From Pholiota molesta (Eukaryota; Basidiomycota; Agaricomycetes; Agaricales; Strophariaceae), in the NCBI GenBank assembly GCA_014925825.1, contig JACGCK010000347.1:1-35860 (forward strand): 35,860 nucleotides of DNA, written 5' to 3'. This document shows positions 9,038 through 18,817 of this stretch, one piece after another (within the stretch, counting starts at the first letter, position 1; each line of letters starts with the position of its first letter). Both the position numbers and the translations under genes were made by a program. Under the pieces are notes generated by a model. The model had not been told where the DNA came from. It searched no databases and saw only the letters and a list, made by a program, of their open reading frames with translations.

Positions 9038-9949
9038 TCAATTATTCGAAGGGTTTACGTCAGGCAAAGGCTGTATCTTCCCTGGCCAAAAGGCATCCCC
9101 ACCCTTGTTCGAAGCATACCATGGACCATCATGCGCCAGTATAACTTGTACACGGGGCAGTTTGCGTAGTTCCCGAATGCGCGCGATGTGCTCCTCGGCC
9201 TTGTGCTTATCCGCGTGCATGCAGAAGTGCGGTCCGTATGGCATCCCGGTCTTGATCTGCGACTCGCCAGTGAGGATGCGCCAGTGGTGCGCGCTATCGG
9301 CTGCGAGGTAGATCCACGCGCCGTCGGGAGAAGTACGCGCGAGGACGTTGATGTGCCCCGCGACGTGGCCGGGGCTGTCGATGATGTAGAGACTGCCGTC
9401 GCCGTAGAAGTCGAATGCGTGGGGGAAGGGACCGAGGGGCGCCCACTCAGCAACGGGCAGATATCGCGTGCGGTCTGCAGGGTAGAGATCACTGGCGAGG
9501 GTGGAAGTGGGATTCTTTGGATAGGCATTTTCGAAGAGAGGCAGACAATCACCACCGACAAGGAATGTGCCCTTTTTGAAGGCGTGTGTGTCACCGGTGT
9601 GATCCCAATGGACATGCGAAACACAGACGAAATCGATGTCGTCGGGGCCAAGACCGCCTTTCGACAGAGACTCGAGGCAACTTGGTGCGTCTCCGAGTGG
9701 GAATAAGGAAGCGATCCTCTTCTGGACCTCAGGCGGGTAGCTCGACAAATCTTTGTTTATTCCTAGGTCGAACAAGAACTTTTCTGGTCGTTTGCTGTGT
9801 TGTAGCAGGAAACATAGAGCAGGCAGAGTGCTTTTTTGGCCAGGAACAGCATCGGCGATGAATAGGTCGTCTGGCGCAATCATGGACCGGCCCTCTAAAG
9901 CAGATACATTGCAGAATGCTTGTTTGGAGGTCGGAGCCGGAAGAGCCAT
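9038..9949 (-). CDS. MBL-fold metallohydrolase, copy 2
   Basis: Paralogue of the gene at 428-1339, same length (303 aa), also intronless. The metal motif here is SHVHWDH, so all histidine and aspartate ligands of HxHxDH are kept while the variable second residue changes from D to V. GHVAGH, AADSAHH and ILAHDGPW follow at the same positions. ATG at 9947-9949, TGA at 9038. Changes between the copies are mostly conservative or in loops, and many are synonymous G/C changes, as expected for two copies under selection. No signal peptide. The substrate is not predictable from sequence. Confidence 0.9.
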   Translation of the reverse strand: MALPAPTSKQAFCNVSALEGRSMIAPDDLFIADAVPGQKSTLPALCFLLQHSKRPEKFLFDLGINKDLSSYPPEVQKRIASLFPLGDAPSCLESLSKGGLGPDDIDFVCVSHVHWDHTGDTHAFKKGTFLVGGDCLPLFENAYPKNPTSTLASDLYPADRTRYLPVAEWAPLGPFPHAFDFYGDGSLYIIDSPGHVAGHINVLARTSPDGAWIYLAADSAHHWRILTGESQIKTGMPYGPHFCMHADKHKAEEHIARIRELRKLPRVQVILAHDGPWYASNKGGDAFWPGKIQPLPDVNPSNN

Positions 9950-11094
9950 CCTGAGATGAGGTTATTGGATTCAAGAAGATAGCGATGCGTTCAAGCGTCA
10001 CTTTTGACGGATGTTGATTTTGGGGAACGTCCAAGATTGAAACCCTAGTCGGATACCGTGAGTCAAAGTGACACCTTGAAGGATGAATAAGGCCCCTATA
10101 TATAGGAGGGGAGCTTATCGGTGAACCAGTAACACTGTCAGAAAATCACCACCTCCGGACGCATCACTCGGGAGTGGAATGCCGGCTGCAGATGTGAGTT
10201 TGTGGACCAACAGCTGTGACAGCTGACCCATGCCGTTGGGAGAAATATAGAAAGAATAACTCACGTACGACATTGGGAGCCTGAGCGACAGTCTCCTCAA
10301 GGACATGTGTTACCGAGAAGGACGGGTGAAGGAAAAATTGTCCTATAAAGAAGAAATCTGTGACCACCATATAGCTATGTTGGACTCGTTCAAAAAAGAC
10401 GTCTCAAATCTCAAAACCCAAGCGCAGATAAAAGGTGTCCACGACTGCGAAAGAAGAAAATCTGACGACTTCAGACACACCACAAATCAGGAAATCCATG
10501 CAGTAGTACAAGACGTTGTTTCTTTTGTGTTTCTTTGCATCTTAGCAACATCGTAGCTGAGCGCTGAGCGCTCATGGTCATCAGGCCAATTATCAATGGT
10601 GCCAGCAGCGTGTCAGACCCGGTGATATCGCAATGAATAGCTCCCTGTGCGGTAGGTAGAACAAGCATTAGACTGTTTCTCGGATGCAGCTCGGATGCAT
10701 GGATGAGCTCTGGGATCGATGACTAGAAGAGAGGGACTGAGCGGAATGCGTGGGACAGTCTGTGAAATTGAAGAGGCGCTCTGCGGAGTTTGAAGCTGCG
10801 GCAAAGATGCAGTTCTTTCAACGTTTCTGACAGGCTCGGTGCCGGTGCTCGACTGTGACGACTACCACCGTCTCTCTCTCCCACATTCCGCCAGAACACA
10901 CCAATCGTCCTTGTCTTCCTCCTCCACCCCGCAAACAATAGCGCCATTCTCTTATAGAGCCGTCCGCAACCCTGTTCCATACCTATTCCACCATCGTTCA
11001 TAATCCCTCCTTTTGCATCCAGTACGCCAGTTCCAACACCCGATACCTCTGACGAAATTAACACTCCATTAATCAGACACATCTATCTCTTACT
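9950..11094. other. Upstream region between MBL copy 2 and the Barentsz-type gene
   Basis: Holds the MBL leader and promoter. On the minus strand an exon-like pair of pieces reads THVLEETVAQAPNV (about 10264-10305) and LSQLLVHKLTSAAG (about 10179-10220), separated by a possible intron from GTACGTGAG to a GGTCAG acceptor; this may be a gene fragment, but I cannot name it. The right part (10800-11094) is pyrimidine-rich and is probably the promoter and leader of the plus-strand gene at 11095. Confidence 0.4.
10097..10104 (-). promoter_or_regulatory. TATA-like box of MBL copy 2
   Basis: TATATATA about 150 bp upstream of the ATG, matching the box of copy 1. Confidence 0.5.
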
Positions 11095-13527
11095 ATGCCT
11101 GCTGCTGTAGCTTTGCCCTCGCCTACGCGGCCAGTCACCAAAGTGGCCACGACCAAACCGCGCGCCGGAGTTGCTGCGCCGAAGAAACGTCGAGTGATTA
11201 GGCGCAGAGGCAGAACGAGGGGGGACCTCGACAGCGACGATGAGATCGAGCGTGAGGCCGCGACTGATTCAGAGTCGGAGGAGGATGATCTTTCGTCGCT
11301 CGATTCTGCGACGGATGATTCGGACACGGAACCTGCATCTGAAGACGTTATTCCCCGCGATCGTACTCATCTGCCTACTCCTAGGAACAGCAAGAGCCCC
11401 GAGACTGTGGTGAAGGAAGAGACAGGTAGGGTGAATGGAGGCGCAGAATCCTTTTTTGCGCCTTCGGGAGATTGGTCGGAGATGGTGACGGATGAGAAAG
11501 CGAATGGGCCTTCGGAACTACCAGTGATTGACTTTGCAGATTTTAGTGGCCATACAGTTCCCCAGAAGGCGCCCACACGGAAGACGAAGAAAGCTCCCAA
11601 GCCCAATCGTTCATCCGTGTCTCGTGCTACCACCGCTCCACCGGCGGTTTCTGAGGAAAAGGACACTTCGGTCTCTTTTGAACCCACTGAACACGTCCCC
11701 GTGGAGCCCAAATCCGCCTCTTCGTATCCCGCTCGAACTTCAGGACAATCTGCTCGCCAGGCTTACCAGCATAAACTGGAAACCGACCCTTCATTCGTTC
11801 CCACAATTGGTAACTTCTGGGGCCATGACGATCGCTTAATCGACACGGAACTGCGTAGTTTAAGTGGTTGGTGGAGAGGGCGTGGCCGGGGAAGGGGTCG
11901 AGGGTTCGCCATGCGTGGGCGTGGCGGTGCACAACCTCCATCGCGCAGTTTGCCTGATGGAGAGGACGCTGCACACGCTAAGGAATTTGAAGTTCCCCCT
12001 ATTGAACGGGCTTGGACGCATGATGGATTCGAAGAGCTGAAGCGGAAGGAAGAGCATCGCCGTGCGGAACAATTGGCTGCCAGAAATGCTCAGGCATCTC
12101 CCAAACGCGGCAATTTCGGTGCTGGTAGAGGTGCGTTTGTGGCTGGTCGTGGCAGGGGAGGTTTCGCAAGAGGTGGCTTCGCAACACCAGGGACACGAAA
12201 CGGCACTCAATTCGGCCGCATTCGCTTTGCCATGAAGCCAGAACTTATGTGGACCAAACAACATGAAGCCTTCCTATACTTCGATTCGACACTCAAACCT
12301 CGTCAGGGTCAGGACCAGGGCTTCCGCGTCAAAATACCTGGGCATTCGGCGCAAATAATTCGGACGACTCCGACTCAGCGCGAAACACCTCAGGCGTCTA
12401 CTTCCAAGGTCCCGAGTGAATCCGGCTCCGCTGCAGGAGATAATAGTTTCATTGTCCGACTGCCCAAGCGCGCTGGGAAGGAACGGGAAGCGCCGGTCGC
12501 AGAGGTCGATGTGACGCCCATTGAAGAGGTATTCACTGTTCGACCAGAACTAGCAACTGCGAAACCGCCCACTGCACCCGAATCGGTTCAAGTCCAGCTC
12601 CCTCCTTCCATGCATGTTCCAACCACACCTTCAGTTGCTGCAGCTCCAGAGCTACCAGAACCCGCCATTCGGTCGCAATTGGAGATGTTGACATTGGAGC
12701 CGCAGCCAGCTGATCCTGAACGCGTTGCGAAGACCGAGCAAGCCGTTCTACGCCAGCCAGCCAAGGAAGCGCCTAACGATGTTCAAGTAGAGGTATCGCA
12801 ACCTGCCGAGCGGCCCACACTTCCGGCCCTACAAACTGCCTTCTCTCCCCCTCCCCCACAACCTTTGGTCCAGCCAACTCCCGGGTATGGCTCGCCTTAC
12901 GGCTTCCACCCGGCTCTTCCTCCTGGTCTTGCAATGGATCAACACGGTATTCCGTACGAGCTGGCTACCGGGCGGCCCGTTTATCTCCAAACTCCCGCTA
13001 TGTACAATCCCCGTCCTGTCATGCCTTCTCCCTACAATCCTGGCATGCAATTTGTGCCCGGTCACATGCATCATGCCTCAGCAGTATCTCCCGACTTCTT
13101 ATCTCACTCCGCTCCTCATACCCCTCCTGTGAACGGTTTCATTGATCCTGCCACTGGAACGCCCATCTTCTCCTTCCCCCGCCAAACATCCCGCATCGAA
13201 ATTCGGGCTCCGACAGAAGAATCAGAGCGGGCCGCCAAATCCTCGAGGTTACGCACTACGGCGCCGACGTTCCAGCCTTCGCACCATGCTAGCAATCCTA
13301 GTAATGGGTACTATCAGCAGTCTGCGCACAACGAGGATAACGGCCATGCACTGATGGAAGATGCCAGCCAAGCTGGCATGAACGGTATGATGGCGTACCC
13401 AGCTTACCAGCAAACGTATTATTATCCAGAGCCCTACGGCTATCCGCAGTACGTGGATATGTCACAGGGCGGACAGTATGACATGTACAACATGGACCAG
13501 CCTCCTCAGGGCACTGTTTATTATTAA
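11095..13527 (+). CDS. Barentsz/CASC3 (MLN51)-type exon junction complex protein
   Basis: Single-exon frame of 810 aa. The eIF4AIII-binding Btz (SELOR) domain is in two parts: DPSFVPTIGNFWGHDDRL at about residues 229-246, and AWTHDGFEELKRK at about 305-317. An RGRGRGRG / RGRGG linker lies between them, with more GRGRGG repeats at about 345-360. The N-terminus is acidic (EIEREAATDSESEEDD) with a basic KKRRVIRRRGR patch resembling a nuclear signal. The C-terminal half is Pro/Gln/Tyr-rich and looks disordered. By family, the protein clamps eIF4AIII on spliced mRNA and acts in mRNA localisation and decay. The start is the first ATG after a pyrimidine-rich leader. Absence of introns over 2.4 kb is unusual here, apt for a splicing-linked protein. 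Confidence 0.85.
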   Translation: MPAAVALPSPTRPVTKVATTKPRAGVAAPKKRRVIRRRGRTRGDLDSDDEIEREAATDSESEEDDLSSLDSATDDSDTEPASEDVIPRDRTHLPTPRNSKSPETVVKEETGRVNGGAESFFAPSGDWSEMVTDEKANGPSELPVIDFADFSGHTVPQKAPTRKTKKAPKPNRSSVSRATTAPPAVSEEKDTSVSFEPTEHVPVEPKSASSYPARTSGQSARQAYQHKLETDPSFVPTIGNFWGHDDRLIDTELRSLSGWWRGRGRGRGRGFAMRGRGGAQPPSRSLPDGEDAAHAKEFEVPPIERAWTHDGFEELKRKEEHRRAEQLAARNAQASPKRGNFGAGRGAFVAGRGRGGFARGGFATPGTRNGTQFGRIRFAMKPELMWTKQHEAFLYFDSTLKPRQGQDQGFRVKIPGHSAQIIRTTPTQRETPQASTSKVPSESGSAAGDNSFIVRLPKRAGKEREAPVAEVDVTPIEEVFTVRPELATAKPPTAPESVQVQLPPSMHVPTTPSVAAAPELPEPAIRSQLEMLTLEPQPADPERVAKTEQAVLRQPAKEAPNDVQVEVSQPAERPTLPALQTAFSPPPPQPLVQPTPGYGSPYGFHPALPPGLAMDQHGIPYELATGRPVYLQTPAMYNPRPVMPSPYNPGMQFVPGHMHHASAVSPDFLSHSAPHTPPVNGFIDPATGTPIFSFPRQTSRIEIRAPTEESERAAKSSRLRTTAPTFQPSHHASNPSNGYYQQSAHNEDNGHALMEDASQAGMNGMMAYPAYQQTYYYPEPYGYPQYVDMSQGGQYDMYNMDQPPQGTVYY

Positions 13528-13964
13528 ACTCTCCCTTTCTTTTCTGACTGACTCTGCCTCGATCCATGCCCACTTATGACGCTTACTTACACTATATATC
13601 GCTCTTTCACTGCTTATTGCTTACGATTCTCTGGCCTCGCTTTTTGCGCTTCCTCACCATTTTGGTTGCTATGTGTGTTGGTCTTGTTTTCTGAATCATC
13701 GATCTCGCTTTACATCCGCATATTACATATATTGACCCGTCAGTCCCCTCATCATCGCAACTCATACATTCATTATATACAAAACACTACATACTCTCAG
13801 TATTTTCTTGGTTTCCAATCCGTTTGGCTTTTTCTCGATTCCTTGTGTGTTTTGTGCCTTTCTTTTCTACTTACATTCTTCATATTTTACTTGATTGTTT
13901 TCATAGTTGTTTTCCGTCTTGAATCTATATATGTCTGTTGTGATTTACGTCACGACATTTATGC
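13528..13964. other. Intergenic, T/C-rich
   Basis: 3' flank of the Barentsz-type gene and 5' flank of the next gene. Strongly pyrimidine-rich; open frames here have no coding character. A TACGTCAC motif near 13946 resembles a CRE/bZIP site. Confidence 0.35.
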
Positions 13965-15539
13965 ATGTCAAAGTACGTTCTCGAAATTGAATTCTCGGCG
14001 TTGTCTCGGTGACACAACCCTTCATCCAGAGCTTGCAGGTATGTAGTTCGACTGTCTGGGACTGGCGTAAAAGAGGCCAGGGCCTGTCCATTTCAAGGGT
14101 CACGACAGTCCGAAAATGCTATCGCCATCGATGCCAACAGATACCAAAATGCACACGTTGTCCTCGTGTATTCAGCTGCTTTGTTCAGTCCATCGTTGCG
14201 CAGCGGCAGTCCATTCGGAACCCAGTTAAAAAGATCAGGCTGGCTGGTCGGCATCGTGTGCCACCTAATATACCTCTATCATGGCCCACTTCCCAAGGTA
14301 ATGCCCACCACGCCTACTCCACGCGCAGTTCATAGATTTCAGCTGAGACTTTGACGATGGTGTATCAGTGCACGCCTTTCACGGCAGGAGTTGTACTCCT
14401 ACGGATTCCGAGAAGGCCAACCTTGGGGAGAAGACAGACGCGCTCTACAGTCTGCCCTGCTTGAAATGGACCAGCTAGAAAGGGAGATTCAGCAAAACTA
14501 CATATATGCTAGAACCGCTCCTAATAATCCTTACGCACCGGCCTCTACTGCCATTCCGCGCTATGCGAGTCCGACGCCCAGTGGCTATTTTGCGCCTGGG
14601 CGATATCCGAGTCCAGATATTCGTATAGCGCGCAGCGATGCTTCAGACAGGTCGTCTGATATCTCCGACGTGTCTCCCTATGCAGATCGAGGAAATGATT
14701 ATTCTGCTGGCTACCGGAACCCTATAAATTATGGCAACGTACAACCTGGGTGGGGTCAACCAGCTCCTTCGAGTTTTCAAAGATCCACAAGTGCTTCTGC
14801 GGTTCCTCAAAGTTTTCAAAGATCTCCGAGTGGTTCCGTGGCACCTCAAAGTTTTCAAAGAGTTCCGAGTGGTTCCGCGGTTCCTCCAAATTTCCAAAGT
14901 TTTCCAGAGCAATATTTCTCTGCACCTCCATCTCATATCTCGCCTTCGACCTCTAGAAATTTCCACTCAATAGAAGATCCATCGCAGCATTTGAATGCGC
15001 CAGCCTACTATGGCTCTAGGGCCTCAAACACTTCTCGTAGCAGTAATGCTGCCAATGCGCCTGCTCAGCCGTTCAGTCCATCACAAATGCAGCTTGTCGC
15101 TTTTAATAACGGCCGGGCAGTGGCATCGGATTACGATGGTCCTCCAGAAGAGGAGCGCTATACTTCGCCAACATCACCTCAGTGGTCCATGGATGCGACT
15201 CGAGGAACATCCGGTTCTCAGAGATCCATGTCGGCTGCTTCTTCGCAGGGCATGTACCCCGTAGCCGATGCCTCACCGCTGTCTGGCTATTCAGACGTGA
15301 CGCGGTCCAGTGGCTACGCCGAATCCTACGATGTCGCTTCATATGGCGATTATCGTGAGTATCTTCCCGACAGCGAGGAGGAACGCGAGTACATGAGCGA
15401 CGATGTTGCTAGCAATGAAGGCGAATATTATTCCTCGGGTGAAGAGCCAGAATATGGAGGCGAAGGAGACGATATATATTCGGATGCCAGTGGAGGATAC
15501 TCGGACTCATACGACGATGAGAGCTATGGCTCTGATTGA
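13965..15539 (+). CDS. Disordered Ser/Pro/Tyr-rich protein with acidic tail, unrecognised
   Basis: The secure part is an open frame from 14369 to the TGA at 15537-15539. It has a short helical start (LQSALLEMDQLEREIQQNY), a Ser/Pro/Tyr-rich middle with three 13-residue SFQR repeats, and a tail rich in D, E, S, G and Y (SEEEREYMSDD, GGYSDSYDDESYGSD). No ATG opens the main frame. One consistent model has exon 1 at 13965-14008 (MSKYVLEIEFSALSR), a 360-nt intron, and exon 2 from 14369, giving 404 aa. Alternatively translation starts at ATG 14466, with the strong CAG/GTATGT donor at 14038/14039 lying in a 5' UTR intron. No known domain. No signal peptide or membrane segment. Confidence 0.5.
14772..14888 (+). 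repeat. Three 39-nt coding tandem repeats
   Basis: Three successive 39-nt units encode SFQRSTSASAVPQ, SFQRSPSGSVAPQ and SFQRVPSGSAVPP, followed by a partial NFQS unit. Frame is kept, so copy number can change without breaking the gene. Confidence 0.85.
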
Positions 15540-16008
15540 ATGGGTAAGTGCAACTTTTTACTGTACTTATACCTGAGGACAAGATCTATTCGATTATAAT
15601 ACCTGGTTTGATTCAATACGATTTCACTTGGGTCGGTCCTCGGGATCAGTGAGTGCGAGTCAGGGGCAAAAATGACTCGCGTCTGTACCACGTGACAGGT
15701 AAGTGGCCGTATTTGTCATGCTATGAGCAGCGGTGGCAGTCTCTTCACGCCTTGTTTCTACCCACCACCGTCTCGTTGACGTCGCTGGTGCCATTCATCC
15801 ACTTCAGCCTCGTTTCCAGTGGTTCGAAGCTAACGAATCGGTAACCTTAGACTGGTAGGTTTCAAAATATGTTTTTTACTAACAGAAAGCCCACTACACG
15901 GTCGTTTAATAGACGCTAGCACGCCGCTGTAACTGACGAAGACAAAGAGTACTCGATACATCTTTGTGACCACCAATCCGAGAACATCCCGCTACCCCTC
16001 CTCGACAA
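15540..16008. other. Intergenic before TFIIB
   Basis: 3' flank of the disordered-protein gene and promoter/leader of TFIIB. No gene or clear core-promoter box recognised. Confidence 0.35.
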
Positions 16009-17115
16009 ATGGCATACGCTCAACCATTCCCTCTCGCTGCGCCTCAGCAGCCGAAAGGCCCTGCGCCACCCACCTTTGGGCCCGACCTCGCGGTTCGACT
16101 CATCTGTCCGGAATGCAGAGACCCAAATCCCAACATTGTCGAGGAGTTCGGTAGCGGAGATCTCGTGTGCGGTAATTGTGGGCTCGTTTTAGGAGACCGT
16201 ATCGTTGATACGAGGAGTGAATGGCGGGTATGTCTCTTTTTCTTTGAGGAAGTTTTCCCATGCATCTAACACCCTTTCAAGACGTTCGCAAACGACGAAG
16301 GAGACGATCCTTCTCGTGTTGGTGCTGCCTCCGATCCTCTCATGGAAGGCATGGAGCAGCTTGAAACACTCATCAGCTTCCGTGACGGCGGATCGGGCAT
16401 CGCGAGAGAGTTGCAAAGAGCATCCTCACGGTCGCAGAATTCACGCTCAGAACGCTCCCTCCTCGTCGCATACCGCGATATCTCAAGTTGGTGTGATCAA
16501 TTCTCCCTCCCCAAGACTATCAGCGATATCGCGAAGCAGCTTTACAGGCGCTCCGACGAAGAGAAGCTCTTGCGTGGAAAGCCGATGGACGCGGTCATTG
16601 CTGCCTGCATATTCATCGCTTGTCGACAAGCTCACGTACCACGAACGTTCCGTGAAATTTGCAATCTCACGCATGTGTCGAAGAAAATACTGGGGCAATG
16701 CTACAAGGCTCTCGAGCAAGCCTTCAACTTGTCCCCTGGTGCATCAGCTACCCACACCGCCGCCTCGCCTTCTACAGGACCCGAAAACCTTCTGGTCCGA
16801 TACTGCAACTATCTGGACCTACCGCCCAACATACAGTCCATCTGTGGTGACATCATCATCGCGGCTAGGAAGCACGGTATCGCCGACGGTCGTAGTCCGG
16901 TTTCTATCGCTGGAGGCGCGATATACTTCACTTGCCACTTATTAGGCAAGGTGAAATCGGTCAGGGATATCAGCACTGTTGCAGGAGTGAGCGAGGGAAC
17001 CATTAAGTTGGTTTATCGTCTCTATTATGCAGAAAAGGAGAAGCTGGTCAAGCAGGAGTGGATCGATGAAGGGAAGGCCAACTTGGAGCGCCTTCCGAAT
17101 GAATCTCCCAAGTAG
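16009..17115 (+). CDS. Transcription initiation factor IIB (TFIIB)
   Basis: Two exons (16009-16227 and 16282-17115) around a 54-nt GT-AG intron give 350 aa, the usual TFIIB length. The N-terminal zinc ribbon has CPEC (about residue 34) and CGNC (about residue 55), followed by the B-reader/linker region with [12 protein letters not shown] split by the intron. Two cyclin-like repeats follow: [17 protein letters not shown] with [21 protein letters not shown], and [16 protein letters not shown] with [21 protein letters not shown]. By family it bridges TBP on promoter DNA to RNA polymerase II and sets the start site; nuclear. ATG choice is clear, being just before the conserved N-terminus. The gene converges on RRS1. 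Confidence 0.96.
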
Positions 17116-17450
17116 ATACCTTCTTTTTCGTTCTTTTATGAACCACTGTCGTTGTTGTACTATCATCACATCCCCCAAGTACCTTCATGGACACTTCACA
17201 CATCTCTTTCTCTCTAATCACAATTGTATCGGTAGTGGTCGCATTCAATGCAATTACATTTAGTAAAATACTTAATCACTTATTTGTGCTTGAATCTTCC
17301 TACGTTGGAACAGTAAGATTAAGAAATTACATGAATTCTGAAGAGGTGGGCCTTCTATATTGTTTGGCATTTTTGGTGTCAAAAATACATCATTGACATG
17401 GCTGAAATGTCGACAGAAGAAACAAAGATATGTACAACTATCCAACTCGA
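17116..17450. other. Convergent 3' flanks of TFIIB and RRS1
   Basis: 335 bp, AT-rich, presumably the two 3' UTRs. No other feature seen. Confidence 0.4.
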
Positions 17451-18628
17451 TCATCGGCGCCCTCCCCTCCCACCACGTCCACCTCTTCCTCCTCGGCCCC
17501 GTCCGCCACCAGATAGTTCGCGCCCTAGGGCAATACCTCCCCGTCCTTTGCTGGCATGACTGATGGCTTTCCGAACATTCAAAGTGTTTTCTTCTGCGCG
17601 AGGCTCTCTCCTCATCTTTTTAGAATCGCTTTCCATCTTGGCGATTAAGTCCAGGGAGTTCTTCTTCTCCGTAGTAATTGGGACTTCAGTAGGTTCGAAC
17701 TAGATTCGGGAAAACATGTCCTGAATATCTTTGACAAAAAATGAATAGAAAATATCACGCACCTTCCGCTTCACGCCTCGGATCTTTTTCTCTCCATCGA
17801 GTTTCTTATCGAATTTGCCCATGCTAGCCGTGCTTACACGAGTTGTAGCGAGTGTCCTCTCGATCTCCTCCTTGCGTTCTGATTGAGGCTTAGTAGCGCG
17901 AGCCACGTTCTGTTGAGCTTTCTTCTCATTTTTGGATACCCGTTCTTTGCGCGCGTCACGGGCAGCTTTTCGAGGATCCCAGTCAGCATCTAACAGATTT
18001 CGAAAAGGATTAGTCATTGAAACGTTATGGAAATATGACAAAGGGCGCACCAGCATTGAGAGGCACCTCATGGATCCATTGATCCTGCACCTCCTTGTTC
18101 TTTCCATGCCGACCCCATCTGTCAACCCAATCCTGCTTCTCCTCATCCCAGACCTTCTTCTCCTTCGTCTTATGTGAGATACCCTTTGCAGCAGCGAATT
18201 TCTCCCACTTTGTTGGCGGTTTAGGCTTGGGTAGAGGTTTTGCTCTCGGTAGTTGGTATACTGGGGGTGGGAGAACTGCGAGGGGGCCATCGGGAGAGGC
18301 TTTTGTGGGAAGCGAGAAAAGAGAGGCCATGAGAGCTTGCACGCCGTCGCGCGCTAGTGATTGGAGATGGTCTTCCAGGTTTTCACTGTTCAATGTTATA
18401 GGATTATTAGAATCACGCTTTGTAGGATACAAATTTAACTGACTTGTAGGATTCTTCTTCAATTGGGTTCAGATCTGTGACCAAGAGAAGGCCGGGGTCG
18501 ACGTCCAGAGGTGTTTCTTTTTCGACAGTGACGGCCTGGCTAAAAAAATAAGTCAGATTGCGTGTAGTCTGTATGAAGACAACTCACTATTTTGCTGCAT
18601 GAGCCGCTAGGATATTAGAGACGTCCAT
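17451..18628 (-). CDS. Ribosome biogenesis regulatory protein RRS1
   Basis: Five exons on the minus strand (18588-18628, 18444-18539, 18051-18385, 17763-17989, 17451-17699) join in frame to 315 aa. Recognised from the RRS1 core: VDPGLLLVTDLNPI near the N-terminus, then ARDGVQALMASLF, LPRAKPLPKPKPPTKWEKFA, KKVWDEEKQDWVDRWG and ADWDPRKAARDARKERV. The C-terminus is a GRGGRGG-rich tail, common in nucleolar RNA-binding proteins. By family it joins RPF2 and 5S RNP to pre-60S ribosomes in the nucleolus. Introns are 48-63 nt, all GT-AG. It starts 189 bp from the divergent TAF12 gene. Confidence 0.95.
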
Positions 18629-18817
18629 TATTGTAGTAGTACCAGTTCAGAAAAAAGAGATCCGGCAAGTGCGTGTTTGGTCCAGACGCGCTTGCCAAAC
18701 TCAAGTCATCATTCCGTGCTGTGGAACCGCACTCATCTCCTTGTCTTGACTTCGTTGTTCAACACCCCCGGTCTCCGCCTTTGAATATCATCCTCGCATT
18801 AGGCCCTGTTCCAAGCA
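18629..18817. promoter_or_regulatory. Shared RRS1/TAF12 promoter region
   Basis: 189 bp between two divergent ATGs. Both flanking genes are essential growth genes, so a bidirectional promoter is likely. No TATA box is obvious. No motif is assigned. Confidence 0.6.

Larger units (their letters stand above)
8950..10735. repeat. Segmental duplication, copy 2
   Basis: Partner of 360-2010: MBL gene, leader, TATA-like box and upstream blocks in the same order and orientation. The copies are about 8.6 kb apart and clearly older than the 2.28 kb tandem array, since they carry many substitutions and indels. Confidence 0.7.

Noticed and set aside
10305..10556. 83-aa plus-strand frame upstream of the Barentsz-type gene
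   Set aside because: No motif, no supported splice sites, and it lies in diverged duplicated sequence.
13576..14046. 156-aa open frame between the Barentsz-type and disordered-protein genes
   Set aside because: Rich in Leu, Phe, Ser and Tyr because the DNA is T/C-rich; no domain, and it crosses likely UTR and donor sites.
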